This document shows, piece by piece, positions 8,878 to 17,100 of a stretch of 64,000 nt of DNA. How positions within the stretch are numbered: position 1 is the first letter of the stretch; every line of letters starts with the position of its first letter. Both the position numbers and the translations under genes were made by a program. Under the pieces are notes generated by a model. It ran no database searches. It saw nothing but the letters and a program-made list of their open reading frames with translations, and was not told the DNA's origin. This DNA comes from Saccharothrix sp. ALI-22-I (lineage in GTDB: Bacteria; Actinomycetota; Actinomycetes; Mycobacteriales; Pseudonocardiaceae). The stretch covers positions 1 through 64,000 of the forward strand of contig NZ_MTQP01000041.1 in NCBI RefSeq assembly GCF_001984175.1. Reading direction: 5' to 3'.

Positions 8878-8906
8878 AACGTAACTCGTATGACGTATGA
8901 CGTCAA
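8878..8906 (-). promoter_or_regulatory. promoter of the sugar operon with FadR-type operator in the spacer
   Basis: On the minus strand a TTGACG -35 (8906-8901) and TACGTT -10 (8883-8878) are separated by exactly 17 bases. The spacer holds two tandem copies of TCATACG (plus-strand CGTATGA at 8887-8893 and 8894-8900). This is a likely binding site for the divergent GntR/FadR regulator, placed so that binding would block RNA polymerase. The promoter reading is from sequence; assignment to the regulator is inference. Confidence 0.6.
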
Positions 8907-8973
8907 CGCCTGTATTTCAGTACACTTGCCCACGTGCTCAGCGCACGTGGGCGCGAGCGCGACCGGAGGAAAG

Positions 8974-9747
8974 ATGACGGCATCAGGCCAGCAACCGATC
9001 GCGGGCGCGCCCGCCGCTCCGGAGTGGACGCGTCGGCCGACGAACCTCGCGAGGGCGGTCACCGCCGAGCTCGTGGGACGCATCGTGCGCGGGGTTCATC
9101 CCTCCGGGACGTCGTTGCCGTCCGAGCCCACTCTCGGCGAGACCTTCTCGGTGAGCCGGACCGTCATCCGCGAAGCGGTGAAGATCCTCCAGGAGAAGGG
9201 CCTGGTCCAGGTGCGCCAAGGCGCCGGCACGGTGATCACCCCGTCGTCGATGTGGAACACGCTCGACGAACTCGTCCTCGGAGCCGTCATCGCCGAGGAC
9301 GAGACCCTGGGCGTCCTGGACGACCTGGTGGTCACCCGCCGGCTGCTGGAGTCGGACATGGCCCAGGTCGCCGCCCGTACCGCCGACCACGACACGATCG
9401 ACCGGCTACGCGCCCTCGTGGACCGGATGGACCAACTCGTCGACGACCCCATCGCCTACCGCGAGCAGGATCACGCCTTCCACGACACGATCATGCAGGC
9501 GTCGGGCAACCGCATCGCCCGGGGCGTCGTGCGCTCTCTGGAGAGCCAGGTCATCAACACCGCCCGCTACACGGGCAGAAGCGAACGCGCCCTGTGCGTG
9601 GCGTCCAACCAGGGACACCGTCGCATCTACGAACGGATCGCGGCACACGACCCGGCAGGGGCCGCCGAAGCCATGTTCACCCACATCACCGAAGCCTGGC
9701 TCGTGCGCCGGAGCGCACCCGGAGACCCCGGTCGCCTGGAACGCTAG
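8974..9747 (+). CDS. GntR-family regulator, FadR/FCD subfamily
   Basis: 257-residue regulator. N-terminal winged helix about residues 25-95: GTSLPSEPTLGETFSVSRT then REAVKILQEKGLVQVRQGAG. The C-terminal all-helical FCD domain has metal-type ligands in DHAFHDTIMQASGN and the closing MFTHITEAW. The ATG at 8974 is preceded by GGAGGAAA at ideal spacing; upstream in-frame starts lie in the shared promoter region. It is divergent from the ABC/fucose operon, the usual arrangement for a sugar-acid-responsive repressor. A pathway intermediate such as the aldonate is a plausible effector. Confidence 0.88.
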   Translation: MTASGQQPIAGAPAAPEWTRRPTNLARAVTAELVGRIVRGVHPSGTSLPSEPTLGETFSVSRTVIREAVKILQEKGLVQVRQGAGTVITPSSMWNTLDELVLGAVIAEDETLGVLDDLVVTRRLLESDMAQVAARTADHDTIDRLRALVDRMDQLVDDPIAYREQDHAFHDTIMQASGNRIARGVVRSLESQVINTARYTGRSERALCVASNQGHRRIYERIAAHDPAGAAEAMFTHITEAWLVRRSAPGDPGRLER

Positions 9748-10141
9748 CCCTGACACGGCGGACTCCTGGTCTGTGGATGGTGTTCGCCCAGCCGATCACG
9801 TCCGAACCTCTCCAAGTTCGCCGGGCACGGCACCTGGCGTCGCGCCGGGTGCCGTCCCGTTGGTGGTGCCTTCACCAATCACACCACGGAAATGCGGATC
9901 AACTCACCCGGACGACCTGCCACAGCTGACTGTCGGTGCTGGTGTCCGTGAGGCGCTGATTATTAACGCTAACAATCCAAGTCGGTGCGGCCGGTTCTGG
10001 TCGGTGGTCGCTTATCGCCCCCTAACCCCCTCCGTCTTCCCTGTCGCTAGTCTGATCCGGATGTGAGCGTGAACATCCAGGCTGCGAGGCAAGGTGCCGG
10101 TGGGGGACTTCTCTTGATGGTTCCCAACCAAGGACAGAATC
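9748..10141. other. intergenic region upstream of the GH43 gene
   Basis: No credible gene. Apart from the LacI-type palindrome at 9959-9976 and a weak AAGGAC ribosome site before the GTG at 10142, I see only unstructured, locally less GC-rich sequence (9950-10030), consistent with a promoter. Confidence 0.5.
9959..9976. promoter_or_regulatory. LacI-type palindromic operator
   Basis: An 18-base near-palindrome, ATTATTAACGCTAACAAT, centred on CG, with only two mismatched base pairs. It resembles the TGTTAGCGCTAACA class of operators bound by LacI-family repressors in actinomycete hemicellulase and arabinofuranosidase systems. It lies about 170 bases upstream of the GH43 start and no LacI gene is nearby, so control by a regulator encoded elsewhere is inferred. 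Confidence 0.55.
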
Positions 10142-12193
10142 GTGGACATCACCAGACGACAGCTCGGCAGGCTCGCCGCGGTCGGCACCGGGGCGCTCGT
10201 GCTGCCGGGCCTGCTGCCACCAGGCACGGCGGCGGCGGCCCCACCTCCGGCTGGCATGTGGGGCGACCAGGGTGACGGCACCTACGTCAACCCCATCATC
10301 CCGGCCGACCTCAGCGACTGGGACTGCATCCGGGTCGGCGCCGACTACTACGGCATCACCAGCACGTTCGGGTACTCGCCCGGCATGGCCGTCCTGCACT
10401 CGAAGGACCTCGTCAACTGGCGGACGATCGGCAGCGCGGTCGACGATGTCACCCGCATCGGACCGGAGCTGAACTGGGACCGGATGAACCGCTACGGCCG
10501 TGGCGTGTGGGCCGGGTCCATCCGCCACCACGCGGGGCGGTACTGGGTGTACTTCAACACGCCCGACGAAGGCTTCTTCATGACGTCTGCCCCGTCGCCG
10601 ACCGGGCCGTGGGAGCCGTTGCACGCGCTGTGGCGGACCTCCGGCTGGAACGACGTGTGCCCGTTCTGGGACGACGACGGCCAGGGCTACCTGGTCACCA
10701 CGCACTACGCAGACGCCTACAAGGTGCACCTGTTCAAGCTGTCCACGGACGGGAAGTCACTGGTCGGCCCGTCCGCGGTCATCCACCAGTCAAGGGGCAG
10801 CGAGGCCAACAAGCTGTACAAGATCGACGGTACCTACTACCACCTCTTCAGCGAGGTGAAGTCCGAGGGCCGGGTGCTCATGATGAACCGCGGCTCCAGC
10901 CTCTACGGCCCGTTCGAGACCCGGCAGCTGCAGCACGTCAACACCTCGGTGGACCGCGAGCCCAACCAGGGCGGGCTGGTGCAGGCTCCGGACGGCGCAT
11001 GGCACTTTGTGACCCACCACGGCCACGGCGGCTGGGAGGGGCGCGTGCTGTCCCTGCTGCCGGTGAACTGGGTGGACGGCTGGCCGATCCTGGGCTCGGT
11101 GGGGGCGGACGGCATCGGCAACATGGTGTGGACGGGCCGTGTGCCCGCCGGCGGCACGCCCGGTCTGCCGGTCGACGCACTGCCCCCCGTGGTGACCGGC
11201 GACTTGTTCACCGACGCCCGCCTCAAGCCGCAGTGGGAGTGGCACTACCAGCCGCGCGCGGACCGGTGGTCGTTGACCGAACGCCCCGGCTTCCTGCGGT
11301 TGAAGGCGTTCGCACCGCTGGTGGCCGACAACCTGACCAAGGCCGGGAACACACTCACCCAACGGGTGCTGCGTACGGCCGGCGGCGCGACGGTGACGGT
11401 CCGCCTCGAACTGGCGGGCCTCGACGACGGCCAGCACGCCGGGCTGTGCCACTACGCGGCGACCTACGCCGGGTTGGGTGTCCGGCGCTCCGGGACCACC
11501 ACCACGATCGCGCACAACGTCGGCGGCAGCCTGACCCACGGTCCGGTGATCACGCAGAACGCCGTGTGGCTGCGCACCTCGTGGGATGTCAACGGGGTCA
11601 GCCGGTTCTCCTACAGCCTCGACGGGAGCTCGTTCACCCCGGTCGGTGGCACCTACCAGCTCACCTGGGGCGGTTACCGCGGTGACCGGGTCGGCATCTA
11701 CACCTACAACCCGAACGGCACCGGCTACGTCGACGTGGACTCGGTGCAGTACACCATCGCACCCACCAGGGCCTACAAGTGCGTCAGCGCGCGCAGCGGC
11801 AAGGTCGCCGACGTCTCCGGTGGGTCGGGCGCGGACGGCGCCGCCGTGATCCAGTGGCCCGACACCGGCAAACCGAACCAGCACTGGGCCTTCCAGGCCA
11901 CAGCGGACGGCTACCACACCATCACGTGCGTCGGCAGCGGCAAGGTGCTCGACGTGGCAGGGTCCTCGCTGGCGGACGGCGCGCGGGTCGTGCAGGCCAC
12001 CGCCGACGGCCGGGCGAGTCAGCAGTGGCAGTTGCGCCCGCAGACCGGTGGCGTGTTCCTCGTGGTCAACCGTCACAGCGGCAAGGTGCTCGACGTCAGC
12101 GGAGGCAGCACGGCCGACGGTGTCGCGCTGATCCAGTACCGCGACACCGGCGGCTCCAACCAGCGATGGACGTTCCAGCGCGTCACCGGCTAG
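10142..12193 (+). CDS. secreted glycoside hydrolase family 43 protein with ricin-B (CBM13) domain
   Basis: 683-residue secreted enzyme. Signal: TRRQLGRLA followed by a hydrophobic stretch and an Ala-rich cleavage region near residue 36, probably Tat. Five-bladed GH43 propeller, residues about 45-340: catalytic base region YVNPIIPADLSDWD, modulator region DVCPFWDDDG, acid region SEANKLYKIDG. A beta-sandwich domain follows (about 355-545), then a three-repeat ricin-type lectin (545-683) with SGKVADVSGGSGADG, GKVLDVAGSSLADG and GKVLDVSGGSTADG, each followed by an NQ/SQ-W element. Likely an arabinan- or xylan-side-chain-degrading beta-xylosidase/arabinofuranosidase; the exact activity cannot be read. 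A LacI-type operator lies upstream. Starts at GTG. Confidence 0.9.
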   Translation: MDITRRQLGRLAAVGTGALVLPGLLPPGTAAAAPPPAGMWGDQGDGTYVNPIIPADLSDWDCIRVGADYYGITSTFGYSPGMAVLHSKDLVNWRTIGSAVDDVTRIGPELNWDRMNRYGRGVWAGSIRHHAGRYWVYFNTPDEGFFMTSAPSPTGPWEPLHALWRTSGWNDVCPFWDDDGQGYLVTTHYADAYKVHLFKLSTDGKSLVGPSAVIHQSRGSEANKLYKIDGTYYHLFSEVKSEGRVLMMNRGSSLYGPFETRQLQHVNTSVDREPNQGGLVQAPDGAWHFVTHHGHGGWEGRVLSLLPVNWVDGWPILGSVGADGIGNMVWTGRVPAGGTPGLPVDALPPVVTGDLFTDARLKPQWEWHYQPRADRWSLTERPGFLRLKAFAPLVADNLTKAGNTLTQRVLRTAGGATVTVRLELAGLDDGQHAGLCHYAATYAGLGVRRSGTTTTIAHNVGGSLTHGPVITQNAVWLRTSWDVNGVSRFSYSLDGSSFTPVGGTYQLTWGGYRGDRVGIYTYNPNGTGYVDVDSVQYTIAPTRAYKCVSARSGKVADVSGGSGADGAAVIQWPDTGKPNQHWAFQATADGYHTITCVGSGKVLDVAGSSLADGARVVQATADGRASQQWQLRPQTGGVFLVVNRHSGKVLDVSGGSTADGVALIQYRDTGGSNQRWTFQRVTG

Positions 12194-12210
12194 GGACCCT
12201 TAGCTCGTCT

Positions 12211-12420
12211 TTAACCTGTTCGGCGGGGTTTGGTGCCCTTCTTGTGGTGTGACGGTCGGCTGTAGGCCTGGCCGGTGGCCAGGGCGAGGCCGACGTCGAA
12301 GCGTTGCGCGGTAATGCGATTCTTCGAGCCGGGAGGCCGTCCTGGCCCCGGTCGGGTGGGCCGCTGGACGTGCGGCAGAACGAGCGCTCCGGGCACGTGG
12401 CGCCATCCGGCCGCGACCAC
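12211..12420 (-). pseudogene. C-terminal remnant of a DDE transposase
   Basis: The minus strand between the two glycosidase genes reads PTRPGPGRPPGSKNRITAQR then FDVGL, the typical tail of a widespread actinomycete DDE transposase family (ending GRPPGSKN...YDVG). Only the last 50-70 codons are recognisable; the part toward 12560 has lost any readable frame. It is an IS scar with no intact ends seen. Confidence 0.55.
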
Positions 12421-12561
12421 GGTGACACGTCGACTGCGTGCACCGGACGACCGTCGGCGGCACGAGGCAACGGCAACTCCGCCGACGCGTTCGCAACCGG
12501 TCGACGTCGATCCGGCCGTTGTCGACCGCGTCGTCGGATTGTCTTGTGGGGCAACCTCGCT

Positions 12562-13548
12562 TCAGTCGTAGATGGTGGCCTGCTTCGACGTCTGCCGCAC
12601 TCCGTCGGGGCCGTTGAGGAAGCGCTCGCCCCACGGGGTGAGGTCCGCCGGGTTGAACGAACGGACCAGATCGAGGTACTCGACCCCGCCGCCGTTGCCG
12701 CTCCACGACCAGCCGAGATAGCCGATGCCACGAGCCTGGGACTGCGCCATGATCGCATCCTCGTCCGGGTCGCCGTCGCTGTGCTTGTTCCCGAACTCGC
12801 CCACCACCAGCGGCAGCCCCGCCGAACGGAACGCGTCGAAGTACGCGTTGACCTTCGCCGCCGTGTTGTACACGCCGTACATGTGGACGGAGAACACCGT
12901 GTTGCGTTGCGGATCGGCGTTGAACACCGAGGCGGCGTTGTTGCGCATGATGTTCAGCCAGTCCTGGCCCCACATCGGCGCGTCCACCATCAGCAGGTGC
13001 TGCAGCCCGGCTCCGCGCAACCGCTTGATCGCGTTCTTCGTCGCGCTCGCCCACGCCGGGCTCACCAGCAGATTGGTACCGAACGGCTCGTTGCCCACGT
13101 TGATCACAACGTAGTTCTCCTGGCCCTTGAGCGCGTCGGCGACACCGATCCAGTAGCTCGCCGCCTGGTCCAGGGTCGCGGCTCCGCTCTGATCGCCGTA
13201 CCCGGTGGTGTCATGGGCCTCCAGCACGCAGATCAACCGGTTCTGCTTGCACAGCGAGATGACGTTGGTAACGTCGGCGGCCGAGCTCGGTCCCCACCGC
13301 TTGCCGGTGCCCAGCACCACGCGAACCGTGTTGGCACCAAAGGACTTGATGTCCGCGAACGAACCGGTCTGGCCGGGGAACCAGACGTGCGGGTGGTTCA
13401 CGCCCCGCATGACGAAGGCGCTTCCGTTCCCCTCGACGACTCGCGTGCCGCTGACGTGCAGGCTGGTCGCGGCCTCGGCGGGTTGCGCGGCGAACAGAAT
13501 CGACGCCATCAGCGCGAGAACGCTCGCGACACTCAACCTTTTGGCCAC
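12562..13548 (-). CDS. secreted glycoside hydrolase family 5 protein (beta-mannanase type)
   Basis: 328 residues. Signal peptide at the start: AKRLSVASVLALMASILFAA, then QPAEAA. The mature enzyme is a GH5 barrel: FVMRGVNHPHVWFPG, VRVVLGTGKRWG, acid/base Glu in VVINVGNEP, SVHMYGVY, nucleophile Glu in LVVGEFGN, and LGWSWSGNGGG. The layout resembles GH5 subfamily 8 mannanases. It lacks a binding module. The GTG at 13548 is chosen because GGAGGGTCT directly precedes it; a longer frame to 13647 would put non-signal sequence in front. It is convergent with the GH43 gene, the transposase scar lying between them. Mannan hydrolysis is the likely role. Confidence 0.9.
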   Translation of the reverse strand: MAKRLSVASVLALMASILFAAQPAEAATSLHVSGTRVVEGNGSAFVMRGVNHPHVWFPGQTGSFADIKSFGANTVRVVLGTGKRWGPSSAADVTNVISLCKQNRLICVLEAHDTTGYGDQSGAATLDQAASYWIGVADALKGQENYVVINVGNEPFGTNLLVSPAWASATKNAIKRLRGAGLQHLLMVDAPMWGQDWLNIMRNNAASVFNADPQRNTVFSVHMYGVYNTAAKVNAYFDAFRSAGLPLVVGEFGNKHSDGDPDEDAIMAQSQARGIGYLGWSWSGNGGGVEYLDLVRSFNPADLTPWGERFLNGPDGVRQTSKQATIYD

Positions 13549-13959
13549 AGACCCTCCATCGATCCCAGGTAGTGCCGAACGCACACAACCTGCCGCGTGC
13601 GAATTGCTCAGATGGAACCGTACGCACGAGATCTTGGCAAGGGTCACATATTAAAGATCCTTCGGCAATTGGGTGAGTCGTTTCGGGTGATTCCTCTTGC
13701 TGTGCGGAGCAATCGTGGTGTGCCGAAGCCTCCACGATCCCCAGGCGAGCCCGATCGGGCCCGGAAGCCCAAGCGTGTGCCGCTCGTCGTGGTGGCGGAG
13801 TTGGGTCTCGACGCAGACCGCGTCGCGGTGGCACCGGGACTGGTCGGCCGGCGGCAAGGAGGCGCCGGCGGGCACGTGCTCGGCGCCCTGTACCGGGCCG
13901 CCTCCCGACCGGACCTGCCGACCTCGGCCGACAACGACTACGACGGAGCGCCTTCAACC

Positions 13960-14070
13960 TGCATGGACAGAGTTATCGGCAGGCACAACGTCCGCGCCGT
14001 ACCCGGCCTCGAACAACGCGACAACGGTCTCCCGCTGCCGCTCGGACAACGAACTACCCGGATACGCCGA
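13960..14070 (-). pseudogene. IS3-type OrfA (HTH) transposase remnant
   Basis: On the minus strand I read LSERQRETVVALFEAGYGAD, a helix-turn-helix start typical of IS3-family OrfA proteins, ending in an in-frame stop after NSVHAG and continuing in another frame as LKALRRS. Weaker OrfA-like tracts extend to about 13700. The rest of 13549-14179 holds no gene I can support. Just before the carboxylase stop is a short run of about four GGACCC units (14153-14170). Confidence 0.4.
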
Positions 14071-14179
14071 ACCGCTCCCCGGAAGACGGAACTGGATTCC
14101 CAGCCCAACTTCCGGGGAGCGGTTCACTACGGTGCCGCCCCCTCGTCACCGGACCCGGACCCGGACCCGGCCGGATTCG

Positions 14180-17100
14180 CTACGCCTGCCGGGACTCGAG
14201 TGCCTCGATGATCCGCGACCGGAGCTCGGCGGCCCGCACCACGGCGTCGACGGAACCGACCTCGACCGCGCGCCCGATGCTGTGGACCCGGTCGAACTCG
14301 CCCGCGACCTCGCTCAGCTTCTCGGCCCGGACCGACGAACGCAGCTCGTCGAGCTCGGCGGTCAGCGCGGCCCGGTCGGTACCGGTCGCTGCCGCGCTCC
14401 TGGCCTCCAGGTCCCGCATCCGGGGGTCGGCCGCGGTACGGGCGGCGACCTCGCGGGTGAACACCACCGCCGCCGCGGGCGCGCCACCGAGCACGGAGGC
14501 GAACGAGCCCTCCACCGCGAGCACGGTCATGTTCGGGTTCAGCGCCTTGGAGAACACGACGAACGCGCCACCGTGGTACCGGGAGATCACGCAGAACACG
14601 ATCGGCCCCTGGAAGTTCACCACGGCCCGGCCGATCTCCGCGCCGTACTCCAACTGGAGTTTGCGCATCGACTCCGGTGAACCGTCGAACCCGGACAGGT
14701 TCGCCAGCACCACGACCGGCCGGTTGCCGCTGGCCGCGTTGATCGCCCGCGCCACCTTCTTCGACGACCTCGGGAACAACGTGCCCGCGGTGTAGGTGTC
14801 CGGGCCGTCGGTGGGCGGGAAGCCACGCCGTTCCACCGGACGGGACTCGATGCCCAGCAGGCAGACCGGGATGCCGCCCAAGTGCGCGTCCTGCACGACG
14901 GCCGTCTCGGCGTCGGCCATGCCCGCCCAGCGTTCCAGCACCGGACGGTCCTGATCGGACAGCGCGCGCATGACGACCCGGATGTCGAACGGCTTCTTGC
15001 GGTCCGGGTTGTGCTCCGAGGAGAAGATCTGCCCGACGCTGGTGAAGTCGCTGCCCACCGCCTGGTGCGGGTAGCCGGTGATGTCACGGTCGAGCGGGTC
15101 GGTCGTCGCCACGCGGCGCGGCCCGTCCTCGCCGGGTGCGACGTAGGTGTGCTCGTAGTAGGCCATCAGCAGGTCCCGGGCCGAGACCAGGTCCGGCACC
15201 CAGTACTGCGCTTGCCCGTTCGGACCCATGACCCGGTCGTACCCGCCGATGCCGAAGTTGTCCTCGGCGGACACACCACCGGAGAAGTCCAGCGACTGCT
15301 TGCCGGTGAGCACCATGGCCGAGTCCGGCGTCATCACCAGGATGCCCTTGGTGTGCATGAGCATCGTGGCCTCGGCGTTCCAGTACGGCTGGGCTCCCAC
15401 GTTGATACCCGCGACCACGATGTTGATCTCGCCGCCGGCCTGGGTGAACTCGACGATCCGCCTGAGCGCCGCCGCCACCCAGTCCATGTTCTCGGTGCCG
15501 GACTCCATGGAGATCCGGGCGCCCGCGGACAACGCGTACCACTCCACCGGGACCTGGAGCCGTTCGGCCAGGTCCAGCGCGGCGATCACCCGGCGGCACT
15601 CCGGTTCGGACAGCGCGCCGAGGGAGTCGGTCGGGTCGCCGAGCAGCACGACGCGGGTGACGCCCTCCGGGTGCCGCGCGGTCGGGGTGCTGACCACACC
15701 GGCGACCATGGCCGCGGTGTTCTTCCCCTTCGGGCGGTCCACCGGCACCAGTGCGTGGGTCTCGTCCAGGTCGTACTCGGTGAACTCGCCGATCATGCCG
15801 GCGATCTCGTACGGGTACACCGTGTTGCGGCTGCTCGCCCGCAGCACCTTCTGCCGGTAGCCGTCCAACGGCGGGATCGGCGTGTCGGAGGGCTCGCCGA
15901 TGCTGAGCGACGGGGTTCCGGCGGCGTCGAACGAGATCCGCAGCGCGACCCGCACCAGCTCACCGGTCTCCAACCGCTGCCGCAGGATGAACTCGATCTC
16001 TTCGAGACCCGCCCCCGCCGTGGTGGGCAGGATCCGCTTCGCGAGCATCTCCAGCTCGCCGAGGGTGATGTCGCTGGCGGGCCAGACGTAGACCACGATG
16101 CGGTTGGTGTTGAACCGGGCCGACGACGACCGCAAGGACTGTGCGCGCCGGATCGAGTCCAGGCAGGTCGCCAGCATGTTCTCCGCGGTCGGCAGGGCCG
16201 CGAGGCGGCCGTCGTGGTCGCGCAGGGCGACCAGGTCCCGGACCTGGGTGAAGGCCACGATCCGTTCGTCGGCGCGGTTGTCACGGGCGATGCAGTGGAA
16301 CAGGTACACATCCTCGTCGGACGAGGGCAGCCGCGTGAGGTCGAACTCGCGCAGCCGTTCGAGCTGCATCCGCTGGGCGATGTACGGGTGCAGGCCCCGG
16401 ATCAGCCGTTCCTCGGCCATCCCGGTGTCCGACGGGCGGAACGTGACGTGCTGGTGCACGACCGCGCCGCCGCGGCCCGCGACGGTGAGCGTGAGCCTGC
16501 GGATCTGGTCGGGCAGCGGGTGCGCGCCGACCACGGTCGCCAGCTCGGCGGCCAGGTCGGCGGCTTCCTCCGGCTGGTTCCGCCACGCCAGGTAGACGTC
16601 GGCTTCCAGCGGACCCGTGCCCGAGGCCAGTGTCCCGAGGCTCCGCAACGCCTCGCCCAGGTCGTCGTAGTGGGTCGCGGTGGACACCACGGTGAAGTCG
16701 GTGCGCTCGGCGGTCACGAACGTGTGGTCGCCGATCGTGCTGGTCCGGATGTCGACCAGGCGCTTGTTGCCGTAGTACCGCCGGGTCAGCACCTCCAGCA
16801 TGACCGCGTTGTCGACCGTGTCGCGCTCCATGTACTGGCTGAGCAGCCGCACGAGGGGCTCGGTCGTCCGCACCATCGCGGCGACCCGTTCGTCGCGGTC
16901 CTCGGCGTGCGGGTTCACGGTCAGGTACCGCGCGTGCTTGCGGACGTCGGCGTAGCTGCGGGCCCGGTTGCGGCGCAGCAGCGGCTGGCCGAGCCAGGCG
17001 AACACGACGCCGCGCGCGAGGTCGGAGACCGCGGGGAAGCGCACCTGGGTCGCCGAGACCAGGTGCTCCAGGGCGAGCCCGACCGGCTCGCGCAGCACCT

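Noticed and set aside
12200-13054. Minus-strand frame overlapping the GH5 gene
   Set aside because: Different frame from the GH5 enzyme; only its region below 12420 lies near a real transposase remnant, which is in yet another frame.
14153-14170. Short GGACCC tandem repeat considered as a CRISPR-like or VNTR locus
   Set aside because: Only about four units of six bases, no spacers; ordinary high-GC slippage.
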